Shown here: piece by piece, positions 1 through 9,407 of the stretch
How the letters are laid out: every line of letters begins with the position of its first letter
Numbering within the stretch: position 1 is the first letter of the stretch
Assembly (NCBI GenBank): GCA_910575475.1
Contig: CAJTGD010000004.1
Coordinates: forward strand, 62,001 to 126,000
Source of the DNA: Lachnospiraceae bacterium
GTDB lineage: Bacteria > Bacillota > Clostridia > Lachnospirales > Lachnospiraceae
Reading direction: 5' to 3'
DNA length: 64,000 bases
Notes under the pieces: model-generated
Told to the model about the DNA's origin: nothing
The model's database searches: none
The model's input: only the letters and a program-made list of their open reading frames with translations
Translations under genes and position numbers: made by a program

Positions 1-162
1 GGAGATGTGGACTGGGGAAAATATGTCTCTGCGCTGACGGATATCGGTTATGACGGGTATACCTGTATCGAGGTGGAGGATAAGGCTTATGAGGCTTCCA
101 TAGAGGATGCAAAAAGGGCTGTGAAACAGAGCGCGGGATATCTGCGGAATTTTGTGGGATAA
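1..162 (+). CDS. sugar phosphate isomerase/epimerase, C-terminal end (partial)
   Basis: The first 53 codons of the window read without a stop in frame 1 and end in TAA at 160-162. The peptide begins GDVDWGKYVSALTDIGYDG and contains a CIEVED strand followed by a helix. This is the usual last strand and helix of xylose-isomerase-like TIM-barrel sugar isomerase/epimerases, where the glutamate of the ExE/ED strand is a metal ligand. The start lies outside the window. The next gene encodes a second member of the same fold, so the two probably act in one sugar pathway. The assignment rests on only a short C-terminal piece. Confidence 0.6.
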   Translation, partial: GDVDWGKYVSALTDIGYDGYTCIEVEDKAYEASIEDAKRAVKQSAGYLRNFVG

Positions 163-374
163 AAGTGCTGCTAAAAGGAAGTTACACTGCCACTAAGCTC
201 GAAAAGACCTCGCTAAGTGGCAGGTAACTATAACTTGCGCGTAAGCACCTGAAGGACAGGTGCTAAGTGCTGCTAAAAGGAAGTTACACTGCCACTAAGC
301 TCGAAAAGACCTCGCTAAGTGGGCAGGTAACTATAACTCGCACGTAAGCACCTGAAGGACAGGTGCTAAGTGCT
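163..374. repeat. tandem duplicated palindromic repeat (about 102 bp unit, two copies plus a 7-bp start of a third)
   Basis: Copy 1 spans 163-264 and copy 2 spans 265-367. They are nearly identical; copy 2 has one extra G and a few substitutions. The first 7 bases (AAGTGCT) recur at 368-374. Each unit contains two inverted repeats. One is a long imperfect stem whose arms are GTTACACTGCCACT and AGTGGCAGGTAAC, closed by AAGC/GCTA around a 13-nt loop. The other is a perfect stem, AGCACCT/AGGTGCT, with a 7-nt loop. The array fills the space between the two isomerase genes and ends just before the next ribosome binding site, so it would be transcribed. Confidence 0.85.
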
Positions 375-394
375 CATAATAGGAGGGAAGAAGA

Positions 395-1255
395 ATGGCA
401 TTGAAAGTAGGGATACAATTATATTCGGTCAGGGATTTGATGGACAAGAATCCGCTGGGGACGATCGGGCAGGTGGCGGATGCGGGATACCGATATCTGG
501 AAACTGCCAACCACAGGGCTTTGGAAGATGACGGAGTGGGATTTGGAGTCAGTCCGGAGGAATTGAACGAGGTGCTGGCAAGATCCGGGAGTAAGATCAT
601 CAGCGCGCACATTTTCCCGTTTTGTGAGGAAAATTATAAGAAGGTGGTAGAGTATAACCAAAAGATCGGAAACCATACGGTCGTTTTCCCGATGGAAGTT
701 TTCCGGGATTATGATGATACGATGCGGAAGATCGAAACCTATGAAAAGATGGGGAAGATGGCGGCGGAGGAAGGGATGCGGTTTTTGTATCATAACCATT
801 ACCAGGAGCTGCAGGAATTTCATGGGCATAAGGTGCTGGACCTGATCGTGGAAAATACGGACCCTGCCCATGTGAACCTGGAGCTGGATACTTTCTGGGT
901 GCTTCGGGGCGGTGTGGATCCGGTGGAGCTGATGAAGCGTTATGGTACACGGATCAAGATGCTGCATCAGAAGGATTTTGCGAAGGATACGAAGACACCG
1001 GTGAATATGTTCGATGTTGTGGGAAAGGAGACCTATATTACGAGAGAGGTATTTAACCAGTACAAATGTAATGATGATTTTGTGGAGATCGGATATGGGC
1101 AGATGGATATCCAGAAGATCATTGATACAGCGCTGGAGATCGGCAGTATTGAGTATATCGTGCTGGAGCAGGATGCCACGAAACTGGATCAGCTGGAAAG
1201 TGTAAAACGCAGTATGGAGGGATTCCGGAAGTTTGAAGGGATCGTATGGGAGTGA
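395..1255 (+). CDS. sugar phosphate isomerase/epimerase, xylose-isomerase-like TIM barrel
   Basis: This 286-residue protein has the pattern of the AP-endonuclease-2/xylose-isomerase-like TIM barrel family: KVGIQLYSVRD at the first strand, HNHYQE near residue 133, NLELDTFW near 160, a LHQKDF strand near 188, and VLEQDAT near the C-terminus. These supply the Glu, Asp and His residues that bind a divalent metal in the family. Members epimerise or isomerise keto/aldo sugars, and some open 3-keto-glycosides; the substrate cannot be read from sequence. AGGAGGGAAGAAG lies just before the ATG. The gene overlaps the following MFS gene by 10 bases, so the two are translated together and the transporter probably carries this pathway's substrate. 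Confidence 0.8.
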   Translation: MALKVGIQLYSVRDLMDKNPLGTIGQVADAGYRYLETANHRALEDDGVGFGVSPEELNEVLARSGSKIISAHIFPFCEENYKKVVEYNQKIGNHTVVFPMEVFRDYDDTMRKIETYEKMGKMAAEEGMRFLYHNHYQELQEFHGHKVLDLIVENTDPAHVNLELDTFWVLRGGVDPVELMKRYGTRIKMLHQKDFAKDTKTPVNMFDVVGKETYITREVFNQYKCNDDFVEIGYGQMDIQKIIDTALEIGSIEYIVLEQDATKLDQLESVKRSMEGFRKFEGIVWE

Positions 1256-2517
1256 CGGCGAGGCAGAACAGCTTATGGAATCCAGCCTATCTTTTGCTGG
1301 CAATTTCCAATTTTTTTAGCTGGCTGAGCTATAATATGGTGGCTCCGGTCATTACCGGGTATCTGCAGAACTTGGGGGCAAGTGTCTTTGTGTGTGGGAT
1401 CGCCGGCGGATTGTTCGCGTTTACCTCCTGCCTGTCCCGTCCCTTCAGCGGCATGATGTCAGACCGGATGAACCGGAAAATGCTGATGAGCGGGTTTACG
1501 ATGCTGATGGCGGTATCACTGCTTTTGTACTCTTTGGTCCCGAATATTTTTGTGATCTTGTTTTTTCGGGGGATTCATGGGATCGCGTTTGGGATTTCCA
1601 GTACGGCAAGCCTTGTGCTGGTCAGTGAAAGTGTGCCGGAGGCCCGGCTGGGCGAGGCGGTCAGCTACTACGGCGTGATGTCGGTGGCATCCATGGCTGT
1701 GGGACCGGGGATCGGGATCTGGCTGAGTGAAACACTGGGATATCTGTATTGCCTGCTGATCAGTGCGGCGGTTCTGTTTCTGGCAGGGATCGCGACGGTG
1801 CTGTTTCCTTATGAATATACACAAGGGGGATCCTGTAATCTACATCCCGGGAGTACAGGCGGAACGCATCCGGCAATGGCCCCAAGGGTATCCCGTGCAG
1901 AAACACCGGACAGAGGGAAGCGGGAAACACGGTGGCTGTCTTTCGGGCAGTTCGTAGAGCCGAAGCTGCTCGGGCTGGCAGGAGTGAATGCGGCATTTAC
2001 CATGATGAACGGGGTAGTCAGCGCATTCCTTGTTGTATTTGCAATGCAGCAGGGGATTGAGGGAGTAAGCTGGCATTTTACGCTGAATGCGGCGGTACTG
2101 ATTTTTTCACGGATTATCCTGGCACGGAATATGAACAGGTGGACGTTAAAACAGAATCTGTATCCGGCGTTTGTATGCGGGATTTTTGCGCTGGTTTTGA
2201 TCGGCGGGGCAGATACATTGCAGATGCTGTTGGCGGCTGCCGTAGTCAAAGCATTTGCCCAGGGCATGTCCCAGCCTGCGATCCAGACGGAAGGGCTGCG
2301 GATGGTGAGGCCGGAACGCAGGGGAGTGGCGTCCAGTACCATTTATATCGGTGGAGACCTGGGACAGGCTGTGGGGCCGATGCTGGGCGGGGCGGTGGCA
2401 CAGAGCGTCGGGTATGGGATCATGTACTGGATCTGCGCGGTTCCGATAGCGGCGGCATGGGCGTATTTTTTCATGAGGGAAAAAGGAGCCGGGAATAGCG
2501 GGGACAGGATGGATTGA
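1246..2517 (+). CDS. MFS transporter
   Basis: This is a 423-residue, very hydrophobic protein with about twelve membrane segments. The loop between segments 2 and 3 reads GMMSDRMNRKMLM, matching the MFS signature G-x3-D-R-x-x-R-R/K, and a second half-repeat begins after a charged central loop near residues 195-230. It is an inner-membrane secondary transporter, with substrate unknown. The ATG lies inside the end of the isomerase gene with GAAGGG at 1235-1240 as the ribosome binding site, which implies coupled expression. The central loop is longer and more polar than usual but in frame. Confidence 0.85.
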   Translation: MGVTARQNSLWNPAYLLLAISNFFSWLSYNMVAPVITGYLQNLGASVFVCGIAGGLFAFTSCLSRPFSGMMSDRMNRKMLMSGFTMLMAVSLLLYSLVPNIFVILFFRGIHGIAFGISSTASLVLVSESVPEARLGEAVSYYGVMSVASMAVGPGIGIWLSETLGYLYCLLISAAVLFLAGIATVLFPYEYTQGGSCNLHPGSTGGTHPAMAPRVSRAETPDRGKRETRWLSFGQFVEPKLLGLAGVNAAFTMMNGVVSAFLVVFAMQQGIEGVSWHFTLNAAVLIFSRIILARNMNRWTLKQNLYPAFVCGIFALVLIGGADTLQMLLAAAVVKAFAQGMSQPAIQTEGLRMVRPERRGVASSTIYIGGDLGQAVGPMLGGAVAQSVGYGIMYWICAVPIAAAWAYFFMREKGAGNSGDRMD

Positions 2518-2696
2518 GCTCAAATTGGGAAAATTCAGACTTATGTTTCTGACAATAAATAAAATATTCTATATTTCCGATAAAAACCGGATATACAAAA
2601 AATAACTCGTCATGCTTTTCATATGATTCTAAAAACAATCAAAGAAATTAGCAGACAGGTTAGCTTCATTAAATAAATGACCGTAGAAGATTAAAA

Positions 2697-2755
2697 TACC
2701 AGAAGTATATCAAAGTTGAAATAAAGACTTTTGATGCACTTCTGGTACTTTTATT
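2697..2755 (+). terminator. hairpin terminator candidate after the MFS gene
   Basis: Arms TACCAGAAGT (2697-2706) and ACTTCTGGTA (2738-2747) are perfectly complementary, with a further ATCAAAG/CTTTTGAT pairing inside. The stem is followed by CTTTTATTT. It lies in the 357-bp gap 2518-2874. The rest of that gap is AT-rich, with no gene seen. A TATAAT at 2842-2847 is the best -10 box for the next gene, but no good -35 box accompanies it. Confidence 0.55.
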
Positions 2756-2874
2756 TCTGTAATCTGCCATGTTAACCCAATTAGATAAAAAAATGAATCA
2801 TTTTTATAAAATTTTACAGTTTTTTCTCTGCTGTAAAGGTATATAATTCAGAAAAAGCCCTGGAGGAAAAATGT

Positions 2875-3510
2875 ATGAACAGCCTGTTTCATTATGATGG
2901 ATACCTTAACCGGATATTGACAAAGCTTATGTATATTGCTGCGCTTAATTTGCTCTTTCTTATATGCAGTATTCCTGTCATTACGATCGGTGCTTCCTGT
3001 ACTGCCATGTATACGGTGCTTTTTCGGTTCGTAAGAAATGACGAACCGGATATTTTGAAAACATTTTTTAAAGCGTTTCGGGAGAATCTAAAAAATGCCT
3101 CTTGTATCTGGGCGGCAATGTTGGCTGCTGCAGGTACATTGGCAGTCAATTATTATGCTCTGTACCATATGGACGGGGGATGGACAGAAGCATTGCGTGT
3201 GTTTTTCAATTTGATTTTTATAATATGGGTTATGCTGTGGGTTTATATATTTCCGGCAGCTGCCTATTACAAAAATAGTGTTTTGGGGTATTTTCAATTT
3301 TCTGTTCGGGTGGCGATTGCAAATCTGCCGGTTACTGCGGCAATCATATTAATACAGGCGGCAATTCTTTTGGCAATCCTATTTTTTGCACAGTATATGC
3401 AGATGGCAGTAATACTGTTGATTTGCTGCGTTTTTTCACTTCCGGCATATTTTTCGACAGGATTTCTTGTGAAAATATTTGAACGATTTGAAGATGATGA
3501 TTTGAATTGA
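2875..3510 (+). CDS. YesL family membrane protein (DUF624)
   Basis: The 211-residue protein has about five hydrophobic segments and the family's N-terminal pattern: an aromatic start, then SIPVITIGASCTAMY followed by LFRFVRNDE. These match the YesL/DUF624 family, found almost always beside YesM/YesN two-component genes and carbohydrate ABC importers in Firmicutes. The biochemical role of YesL is unknown; it is thought to act in the membrane with the transporter or sensor. GGAGG at 2862-2866 sets the start at 2875 rather than the out-of-frame ATG at 2871. It is the first gene of the rhamnoside locus and is followed 52 bp later by the GH78 gene. Confidence 0.85.
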   Translation: MNSLFHYDGYLNRILTKLMYIAALNLLFLICSIPVITIGASCTAMYTVLFRFVRNDEPDILKTFFKAFRENLKNASCIWAAMLAAAGTLAVNYYALYHMDGGWTEALRVFFNLIFIIWVMLWVYIFPAAAYYKNSVLGYFQFSVRVAIANLPVTAAIILIQAAILLAILFFAQYMQMAVILLICCVFSLPAYFSTGFLVKIFERFEDDDLN

Positions 3511-3562
3511 TATATTAATATGCTTCGTTGGGGGCTTTCACAGATTTGGGAGGTTTTGAAAA

Positions 3563-4117
3563 ATGAAGGAAAACCAAATAAAATGGATATGGCTGCCGGA
3601 ATGGACAGCAGAGGATAAAGAAAAACCGATTCTTGCTTTGTTTTTAAAAAAGGCAGGTTTAAAGACAGAACCAGAAAAAGCATTTATAAAAATTTCAGCG
3701 GACACACGATATAAGTTGTATATTAATGGACAATTGGTGGAAATAGGACCCAGCCGTGGAGACTGTCAGATCTGGTATTATGATGAAATCAATATAACGC
3801 CTTTTTTAAAAAAAGGAATCAATGTTTTTGCCGTACAGGTTTTGCGCTATCCCATGGAAGCAAGGAAGGGAAATTACGGCATGTTTCGAACGGAATATCC
3901 TGGGTTATATGTAGAGGGTTCTATCTTGGATGTAGAAGGAAATTGTGTTATACTGGATGCAGATGAAAGCTGGATGTGCCGTAAGCACCCGGGGTTTCAG
4001 ATTGTATCAGAATCTGAAAGTTTTGCCCCGCTGCAGATTTTTGAAGCATGCAATGGGAAATCGGAATTGAAAGGCTGGATGCTGCCAGAGTATGATTCTA
4101 TCCTAAAATCCCGTTGA
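3563..4117 (+). pseudogene. alpha-L-rhamnosidase-like GH78 protein, N-terminal fragment (split by insertion sequence)
   Basis: This frame encodes 178 native residues and then reads a few codons into the insertion sequence, stopping at 4115-4117. It has the N-terminal beta-sandwich pattern of bacterial GH78 proteins: KWIWLPEW, then SADTRYKLYINGQLVEIGPS, and YYDEINITPFLKKGIN. It lacks the catalytic domain and should be inactive alone. GGGAGG at 3548-3553 supports the ATG. Joining base 4101 to base 5830 (one copy of the TTCTAT duplication) continues the frame without a stop into the downstream fragment, giving a 774-residue protein. Confidence 0.85.
4096..4101 (+). repeat. target site duplication, left copy (TTCTAT)
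   Basis: TTCTAT lies immediately outside the left inverted repeat and matches the copy at 5824-5829 exactly. It falls inside the GH78 reading frame, covering the third base of a GAT codon, a TCT codon, and two bases of the next codon. Confidence 0.9.
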
Positions 4118-4129
4118 ATTATACACAGG

Positions 4130-5671
4130 TCATACGGTGACCTGGTATAACTCAATAATCTCCCGTTGACGTTTGGTCGGTGTTGTTACAAGCTTTTTAC
4201 GTTTACCTTCAATGGATACTTGTTTTAGAGATTTCATTTCACTAAAGATTTCTTGAAGGTTATGATTGCGTGTCCATCCGTGTTCTTCCATAACATTTTT
4301 CAGATAGGTAGTCAGGATAAGCGCAATAAACTGGATAAATATACGTCCCTCCATGGTTGCGTTTGAGTGAATCCTCAAACGTTTCATATCCAGATCGTTT
4401 TTGAGATCGTCAAAACCTTTTTCGACAGCATCCTTTTGGCGATATGCCCGCAATGCCTCGGCAGCATCTTTGGTTTTATTGCTTATCATTACAAACCAGC
4501 CAATACTATTCTGCTTATGTTTGCTGATTGCCCCTTCATTATACTCTACCTTCCGTCCACGTTTCGGAAGGTCTTTGACAATGAAATAGTTGTTATAAAA
4601 TGCCTGGTTTTCAGATTTCTCCTTACAGTTTACCAACTCGTCATAGCACTGGAGCAGCTTATGCGTAAATTTTTTGTGTTCCAATTCCGCCTTCAGACTA
4701 TCATAATACGTATGGATATAACATCTGTACCCATTCCACTTCGTACATTTTGTTACCGCGTAAAGGTCATCCTCACCAATACTGATAAAATTTTTATGGG
4801 AATCCATTCCTGTCCGGTTTTCCTCTACTGCGTTTGTAGCGATAGAAGCAGTAAATGGAATGCCAACGCTAAAACGATAATGGCTGTTATATAGCGCATT
4901 GATATTTGCCTCACTAAAAAACCCCTTATCCATGACCAGATGAACAGAACGTGATCCCAAAAGCTTTAAGTTGGCAAGACTTTCATCTATTGTAGATACA
5001 TCTTTGATACTTCCTGAAAGTATCCTATAGTATATAGGCATATGGGATTCTTCACTGGTCAACATCAGGAGGTTGACATGGGGAAGATCCTCACCATCCC
5101 GATTATATCCCCAGCCAATATAGTCAATAAACTCACTGTAGGACGAAATACTTGTTATATCAAGGGCAAAATACCCTTTATTGTGTTTGGCCGCAATCCA
5201 TTTCCCGAAAAAATCCTGTTGCAGTGAAGAGGTGATACGACTTAGTAGTTCGCTGACACGCTGGTCTGCAAGTTTAGACTGGTATGGATGTTGGTTATAG
5301 GCAGACCATTGTTCTACATGGCAAAGCGCATTTCCTTCACTGGCAAGATAATAAGCACAGGTAAGGATACGCTCCCAATCTTCTGGAAAAGAGGAGCGTA
5401 AGATTTTGACAAGCCCTGTTTCGCGAGCAGCTTTATCAAGAAGCAACGCCGGCCCGATTGTAGACACGCGGCAATGTTCTGTTTGTGGATCCGCTTTGTT
5501 AGTGGCAACAGATTTTTTTCTGGTTGGAATGATTACATTTGTTTCAGGATGCAGCTTGCCAACACATTTACGATGGTGCTTTGTTTTTTGCTCCGTTTTA
5601 TCCCAATAAGATTCATTCTCGTATACATAAGTGGTTCCGTTGGGGTTTTTAACATAAACATATGATGCCAT
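4130..5671 (-). CDS. IS1634/IS4-type DDE transposase
   Basis: The 513-residue protein has an RNase H-like DDE core. The first Asp is in YFALDITSISSYS (near residue 170), the second in HLVMDKGFFSEANI (near 250), and the glutamate in the C-terminal AVEKGFDDLKN region after YRQKD. The N-terminus, SYVYVKNPNGTTYVYENES, resembles IS1634-type transposases. It is full length and fills the insertion sequence, with its stop only about 28 bp from the left end. A TTTACA-N17-TATAAT promoter inside the element drives it. It probably catalyses cut-and-paste movement of its own element. Confidence 0.9.
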   Translation of the reverse strand: MASYVYVKNPNGTTYVYENESYWDKTEQKTKHHRKCVGKLHPETNVIIPTRKKSVATNKADPQTEHCRVSTIGPALLLDKAARETGLVKILRSSFPEDWERILTCAYYLASEGNALCHVEQWSAYNQHPYQSKLADQRVSELLSRITSSLQQDFFGKWIAAKHNKGYFALDITSISSYSEFIDYIGWGYNRDGEDLPHVNLLMLTSEESHMPIYYRILSGSIKDVSTIDESLANLKLLGSRSVHLVMDKGFFSEANINALYNSHYRFSVGIPFTASIATNAVEENRTGMDSHKNFISIGEDDLYAVTKCTKWNGYRCYIHTYYDSLKAELEHKKFTHKLLQCYDELVNCKEKSENQAFYNNYFIVKDLPKRGRKVEYNEGAISKHKQNSIGWFVMISNKTKDAAEALRAYRQKDAVEKGFDDLKNDLDMKRLRIHSNATMEGRIFIQFIALILTTYLKNVMEEHGWTRNHNLQEIFSEMKSLKQVSIEGKRKKLVTTPTKRQREIIELYQVTV

Positions 5672-5708
5672 ACTACAATCCTCTTTCCTGTATATAATAT
5701 ATAATTAT

Positions 5709-5737
5709 ATTATATAATTTATACACAGATTTGTAAA
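5709..5737 (-). promoter_or_regulatory. promoter of the transposase gene
   Basis: On the minus strand a TTTACA -35 box (5732-5737) and a perfect TATAAT -10 box (5709-5714) are spaced 17 bp apart, inside the element and about 40 bp before the transposase start. Confidence 0.6.
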
Positions 5738-5823
5738 TAGAAAAAAGTAAAAAACATCAGTATTTATGCGGGTTCTCAACACTTTTATACTAGATTATGT
5801 GTATAATTTATCGGGAGTTTAGG

Positions 5824-5829
5824 TTCTAT
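5824..5829 (+). repeat. target site duplication, right copy (TTCTAT)
   Basis: TTCTAT lies immediately outside the right inverted repeat of the insertion sequence. With the left copy at 4096-4101 it fixes the ends of the element to the base and shows the pre-insertion sequence of the GH78 gene. Confidence 0.9.
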
Positions 5830-7615
5830 GTTATGGATGCATGCCCGGCCATACTCAGCTATGAGCCCGGCTGTCAGTCCTGGAAACCTCCGGCCAAGAA
5901 CGATTCCCTTTTTATATCGAAAAAGAAGCAGGTTTCCAGGTGTGACAGTAGTGCGTGAATCTGTCAATAGTAAAGCGGCATGGGAAGCGCTGCTGCAAGA
6001 TGATCAGAAACTTACGATCCCCGGACATACAAAGGAAATCCTGGAAATCAATGCCGGGGAGGAAATGACGGCTTATGTTAACCTTGCTATAGAGAGAGGG
6101 ACAGGGGCGAAGATTAGATTGCTGTATTCCGAAGGATATGTACAGGATGGATATCATAAGGAGTTTCCTATAAAAAAGAATCGGAATGATTGGATAAACG
6201 GGCATCTGGATGGATTTGAGGATCATTACCTGTCTGTGGGATATGGTAACGAGGATATCCCCGAAGAGTATGAGCCTTTCTGGTTTCGGACATTCCGATT
6301 CATCCGGCTGGAAATTGAAACAAAAGAAGAGCCTTTGATCATATCTCGATTGGACTATACGGAAACGGGTTATCCATTGGAGGTAAGAACACAGGCATCG
6401 GCTTCTGATCCGACACTGAAAGCGGTTTGGGATATCAGCGAACGGACCCTGCGCCGTTGTATGCACGAGACATACGAGGACTGCCCGTTTTACGAGCAGC
6501 TGCAATACGCAATGGATGCACGGACAGAAATACTGTATACCTATGTACTTTCAGCGGATGACCGGCTGGCCAGAAAGTGTATAGATGATTTCAGGCGTTC
6601 ACAGCGATATGACGGCCTGCTGAATTGTTCCTATCCATGTGTTATGCCAAATGTAATTCCTGGTTTTTCCATTTATTATATCTTTATGCTGTATGATCAT
6701 ATGATGTATTTTGATGACAGAGAATTATTGGAGGAACATATGCCGACGATGATGGGGATTTTAAATTATTTCCACAGAAATCGGGCGGAGGAGGGATATG
6801 TAAAAAAATTAGGTGGGTTAAATGGAAGAGGGACAAACTGGTCTTTTATTGACTGGACACCGGAATGGGACGATACCACAGGAGTACCCTCTGCCGTATT
6901 GGAAGGTGCGATCACAATGGAAAGTCTTTTGTATGTGGCGGGCCTTCAGCATGGAGCCGCAATTCTGAAACATTTGGGGCATAAGGAACAGGCTGATTTC
7001 TATTTGGAACGTGCGCAGGCGGTTCAGGCGTCTATCCGAAAGTATTGTACAGGCGAGGACGGGATGCTGCAGGATGGACCGGGGATTGAACAGTACAGCC
7101 AGCATGTCCAGGTATTTTCAATCCTTACGGAAACGATAGATCAGGAACAGGGGAGAAAAAATCTGGAAAAGACATTGCTCTATCCGCAGGATTATGCCCA
7201 GTGTTCTGTGGCAATGGCATTTTACCTGTTCCGGGCATTACAGAAAGTAGATTTATATAAATGGACGGAAGAATACTCAAAACTATGGCTAAGGATGCTG
7301 GAAAAAGGGCTGACCACCTGTGCAGAGGATGAGGTTGGCGAACGCAGCGACTGTCATGCATGGGGGGCTCTGCTCCTATATGAACTACCGGCTGTTGTAT
7401 TGGGCGTACAGCCGGCCGGACCGGGATATCAGGCAGTCATCATCCGGCCGGAGCCGGGGAACCTGGAGCATGCAGAGGGCAATGTCTGGACTCCAAAAGG
7501 AATGATTCGGGTAAGTTGGAGTGTAAAAGGCGAAGGCGCATTTTCATATGAAGGTCCGGAGAATATGGAAATCATTGCTGATACCAGTCTTTTGGAAAAG
7601 GCATGGTGTCAGTAG
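5828..7615 (+). pseudogene. alpha-L-rhamnosidase (GH78), C-terminal catalytic fragment (split by insertion sequence)
   Basis: This 595-residue frame carries the rest of the GH78 protein. A beta-sandwich comes first (about 60-190 of this fragment). The (alpha/alpha)6 barrel follows, with the family signatures ETYEDCPFYEQLQYAMDAR, SIYYIFMLYDHM, the NWSFIDWTPEWD loop, and a C-terminal beta-sandwich. The acidic residues of DCPFYEQ and of the DWTPEW loop are where GH78 catalytic Asp/Glu residues lie. The family removes terminal alpha-L-rhamnose from flavonoid glycosides, saponins or pectin side chains. The ATG at 5828 is an internal codon of the original gene with no ribosome binding site, so translation of this piece is doubtful. 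No signal peptide is seen, so the original enzyme would be cytoplasmic. Confidence 0.85.
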
Positions 7616-7649
7616 ATTACAGAACAAAAAGGAACCAGGGGATGGGCGA

Positions 7650-9407
7650 ATGGAACATCGGAAAAAGTGTTTGGAAAACCTGAAGCAACTGGGTGTTGCG
7701 CCCAGAATGGCGACTGCGTTCATCATTTTGATTATTGTGCCTTATCTCTTCCTTGCGTCGGTCATATTCTGGTTTTATGAAAAAAATGCTATTTCCAATC
7801 TGACAGAAGCTACAATGGATACGATCACCGTAGCGGCAGCAGGCATTCATTCCGCGATGCTGGAGCGTGAAGATGATTCTATGGCTGTTTATTACAACGG
7901 CTGTGTAGAAATGCTGGGAGCGGAGCGGACGTTGACAGAGCAGGAGGAAAAACAGATCACGGAACATCTGTCTGCCTGTAGCTATGCCAATACAGGAGTA
8001 CGGGCCGCATATCTGAAAGCAGGGCGGGACGTATTCCATAGCGGCGGTAATTATGCAGAAGTGCTGGATGTTATGGAACCTTATGAGAAAGAGATCGTAG
8101 AAGCAGGCGGCAGGTGCCTGTGGTACACAACTGACCAGCTCCATGGAAGCTCCTATGAAAATAATTATATACTGGCCCGTTCTCTGAACAGTGAGACGAA
8201 AAAAAATGTAGGAATCTTATATCTTGTCTTAAGCGATAAGATGATTACCGACGCGCTTGGAATGGTGTCTACAGAATATGCGGAATGGTATTTAACGAAT
8301 GCTCAGGGGATTGTGCTGTATGCTTCGGATGTATCAAAGATGGGAGAACATGTGGATGTGTCTGCGCTCAGTTTGAAAAAAAAGCGTACCTGTCATACGG
8401 TTTACAATGAGCAGGGGCATGACGAAGTAATGGTGGCCTACAGTTTGATGGATGTAGGGTGGTATTGTATTAGTAAAATACAGCTGCGGGCAGTCCGTAA
8501 GGATGCGGTTTCTCTTGTGATACCGATTATGGTGATTGCCCTTGTATGCATTTTGTTTATGCTGCTTATGCTTTACATGCTGAGGATATATGTGTTCACT
8601 CCGCTCCGGCTTTTGAAAAATTCTATGGATGAATATGCGCAGAAAGAAATAGGAGAAACCAGGATAAGGATTGTAGGGATCGGCGAGTTTAAGAGCCTGT
8701 CAGAGCATTTTAACAATATGACACAGCGTATCAGCCGGTTAATGAAAGCCTATAAAGAAGAAGTGGATGAAAAGAACAGGCAGCGTATGAAAGCATTGTC
8801 TGCGCAGCTGACGCCGCACTTTATTTATAATGCGCTGAATACGATCAAATGGGTGGCAGTTCTGAATCATCAGGAAAAGATCCAGCATCTGGTGGAATCT
8901 TTGGTAAATATTTTTATGAATTCTGCCCGTGCGGATGACGAAACCTACACATTGGGGGATGAACTGGAGCTGATAAAGAATTATGCAGTGATTCAGAAAG
9001 CAAGATTTATGAATTTTGAGTTGGAGATTGAAGCGGAAGATGGATGCCAGGACTGCAGGATTCGAAAGCTGCTGATCCAGCCTATTGTGGAGAATGCTAT
9101 CGTACATGGCCTGAACCGGGGCAAGGTAAAGGATGGGAGGATATGGATAAAAGCCTGGATGGACGAAGAACTGCATATATCCGTTGAGGATAAGGGGATC
9201 GGATTTGATGTGGAAAAGTGGAGGAACTGTCCCAAAAAAAATGAAGAGCATACCAATATTGGCGTGATCAATGTAGAAGAGATCATCTGTCTGGAATATG
9301 GGCAGGATTACGGTCTCAAAATTGAAAGCGCTCTGGGAAGAGGGACAAAGGTTATCTATACATTACCAAGGAAGATGAGAAATGATACGCACGATTATTG
9401 TAGATGA
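7650..9407 (+). CDS. YesM-type sensor histidine kinase
   Basis: The 585-residue membrane sensor has membrane segments at about 15-40 and 287-312 flanking an extracellular sensing domain. A HAMP region follows (about 313-365), then a His_kinase domain with LTPHFIYNALNT (phospho-accepting His390) and a C-terminal HATPase domain with QPIVENAIVHGL and DKGIGFD. This is the LytS/YesM kinase type that senses oligosaccharides and phosphorylates a YesN regulator. The in-frame ATG at 7650 is preferred to an upstream one inside the GH78 gene because AGGGGA lies 7 bp before it and the membrane segment then sits at the N-terminus. The next gene overlaps its end by 26 bp. Confidence 0.9.
   Translation: MEHRKKCLENLKQLGVAPRMATAFIILIIVPYLFLASVIFWFYEKNAISNLTEATMDTITVAAAGIHSAMLEREDDSMAVYYNGCVEMLGAERTLTEQEEKQITEHLSACSYANTGVRAAYLKAGRDVFHSGGNYAEVLDVMEPYEKEIVEAGGRCLWYTTDQLHGSSYENNYILARSLNSETKKNVGILYLVLSDKMITDALGMVSTEYAEWYLTNAQGIVLYASDVSKMGEHVDVSALSLKKKRTCHTVYNEQGHDEVMVAYSLMDVGWYCISKIQLRAVRKDAVSLVIPIMVIALVCILFMLLMLYMLRIYVFTPLRLLKNSMDEYAQKEIGETRIRIVGIGEFKSLSEHFNNMTQRISRLMKAYKEEVDEKNRQRMKALSAQLTPHFIYNALNTIKWVAVLNHQEKIQHLVESLVNIFMNSARADDETYTLGDELELIKNYAVIQKARFMNFELEIEAEDGCQDCRIRKLLIQPIVENAIVHGLNRGKVKDGRIWIKAWMDEELHISVEDKGIGFDVEKWRNCPKKNEEHTNIGVINVEEIICLEYGQDYGLKIESALGRGTKVIYTLPRKMRNDTHDYCR

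Larger units (their letters stand above)
4102..5823. mobile_element. complete insertion sequence, IS1634/IS4-like, 1722 bp
   Basis: The terminal inverted repeats are 26 bp, at 4102-4127 and 5798-5823, and match at 23 of 26 positions (left end begins CCTAAAATCCCG, right end reads inward CCTAAACTCCCG). The element is flanked by perfect 6-bp direct repeats TTCTAT at 4096-4101 and 5824-5829, the target duplication. One DDE transposase fills it on the minus strand. Intact ends, an intact transposase and an unmutated duplication indicate a recent insertion. The family name is inferred from the transposase. Confidence 0.92.

Noticed and set aside
163-374. CRISPR array
   Set aside because: Only two units and no distinct spacers; the units are direct tandem copies with internal palindromes, and no cas genes are near.
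7548-7649. N-terminal extension of the YesM kinase
   Set aside because: It lies inside the GH78 gene, has no ribosome binding site, and would put a charged stretch before the first membrane segment.
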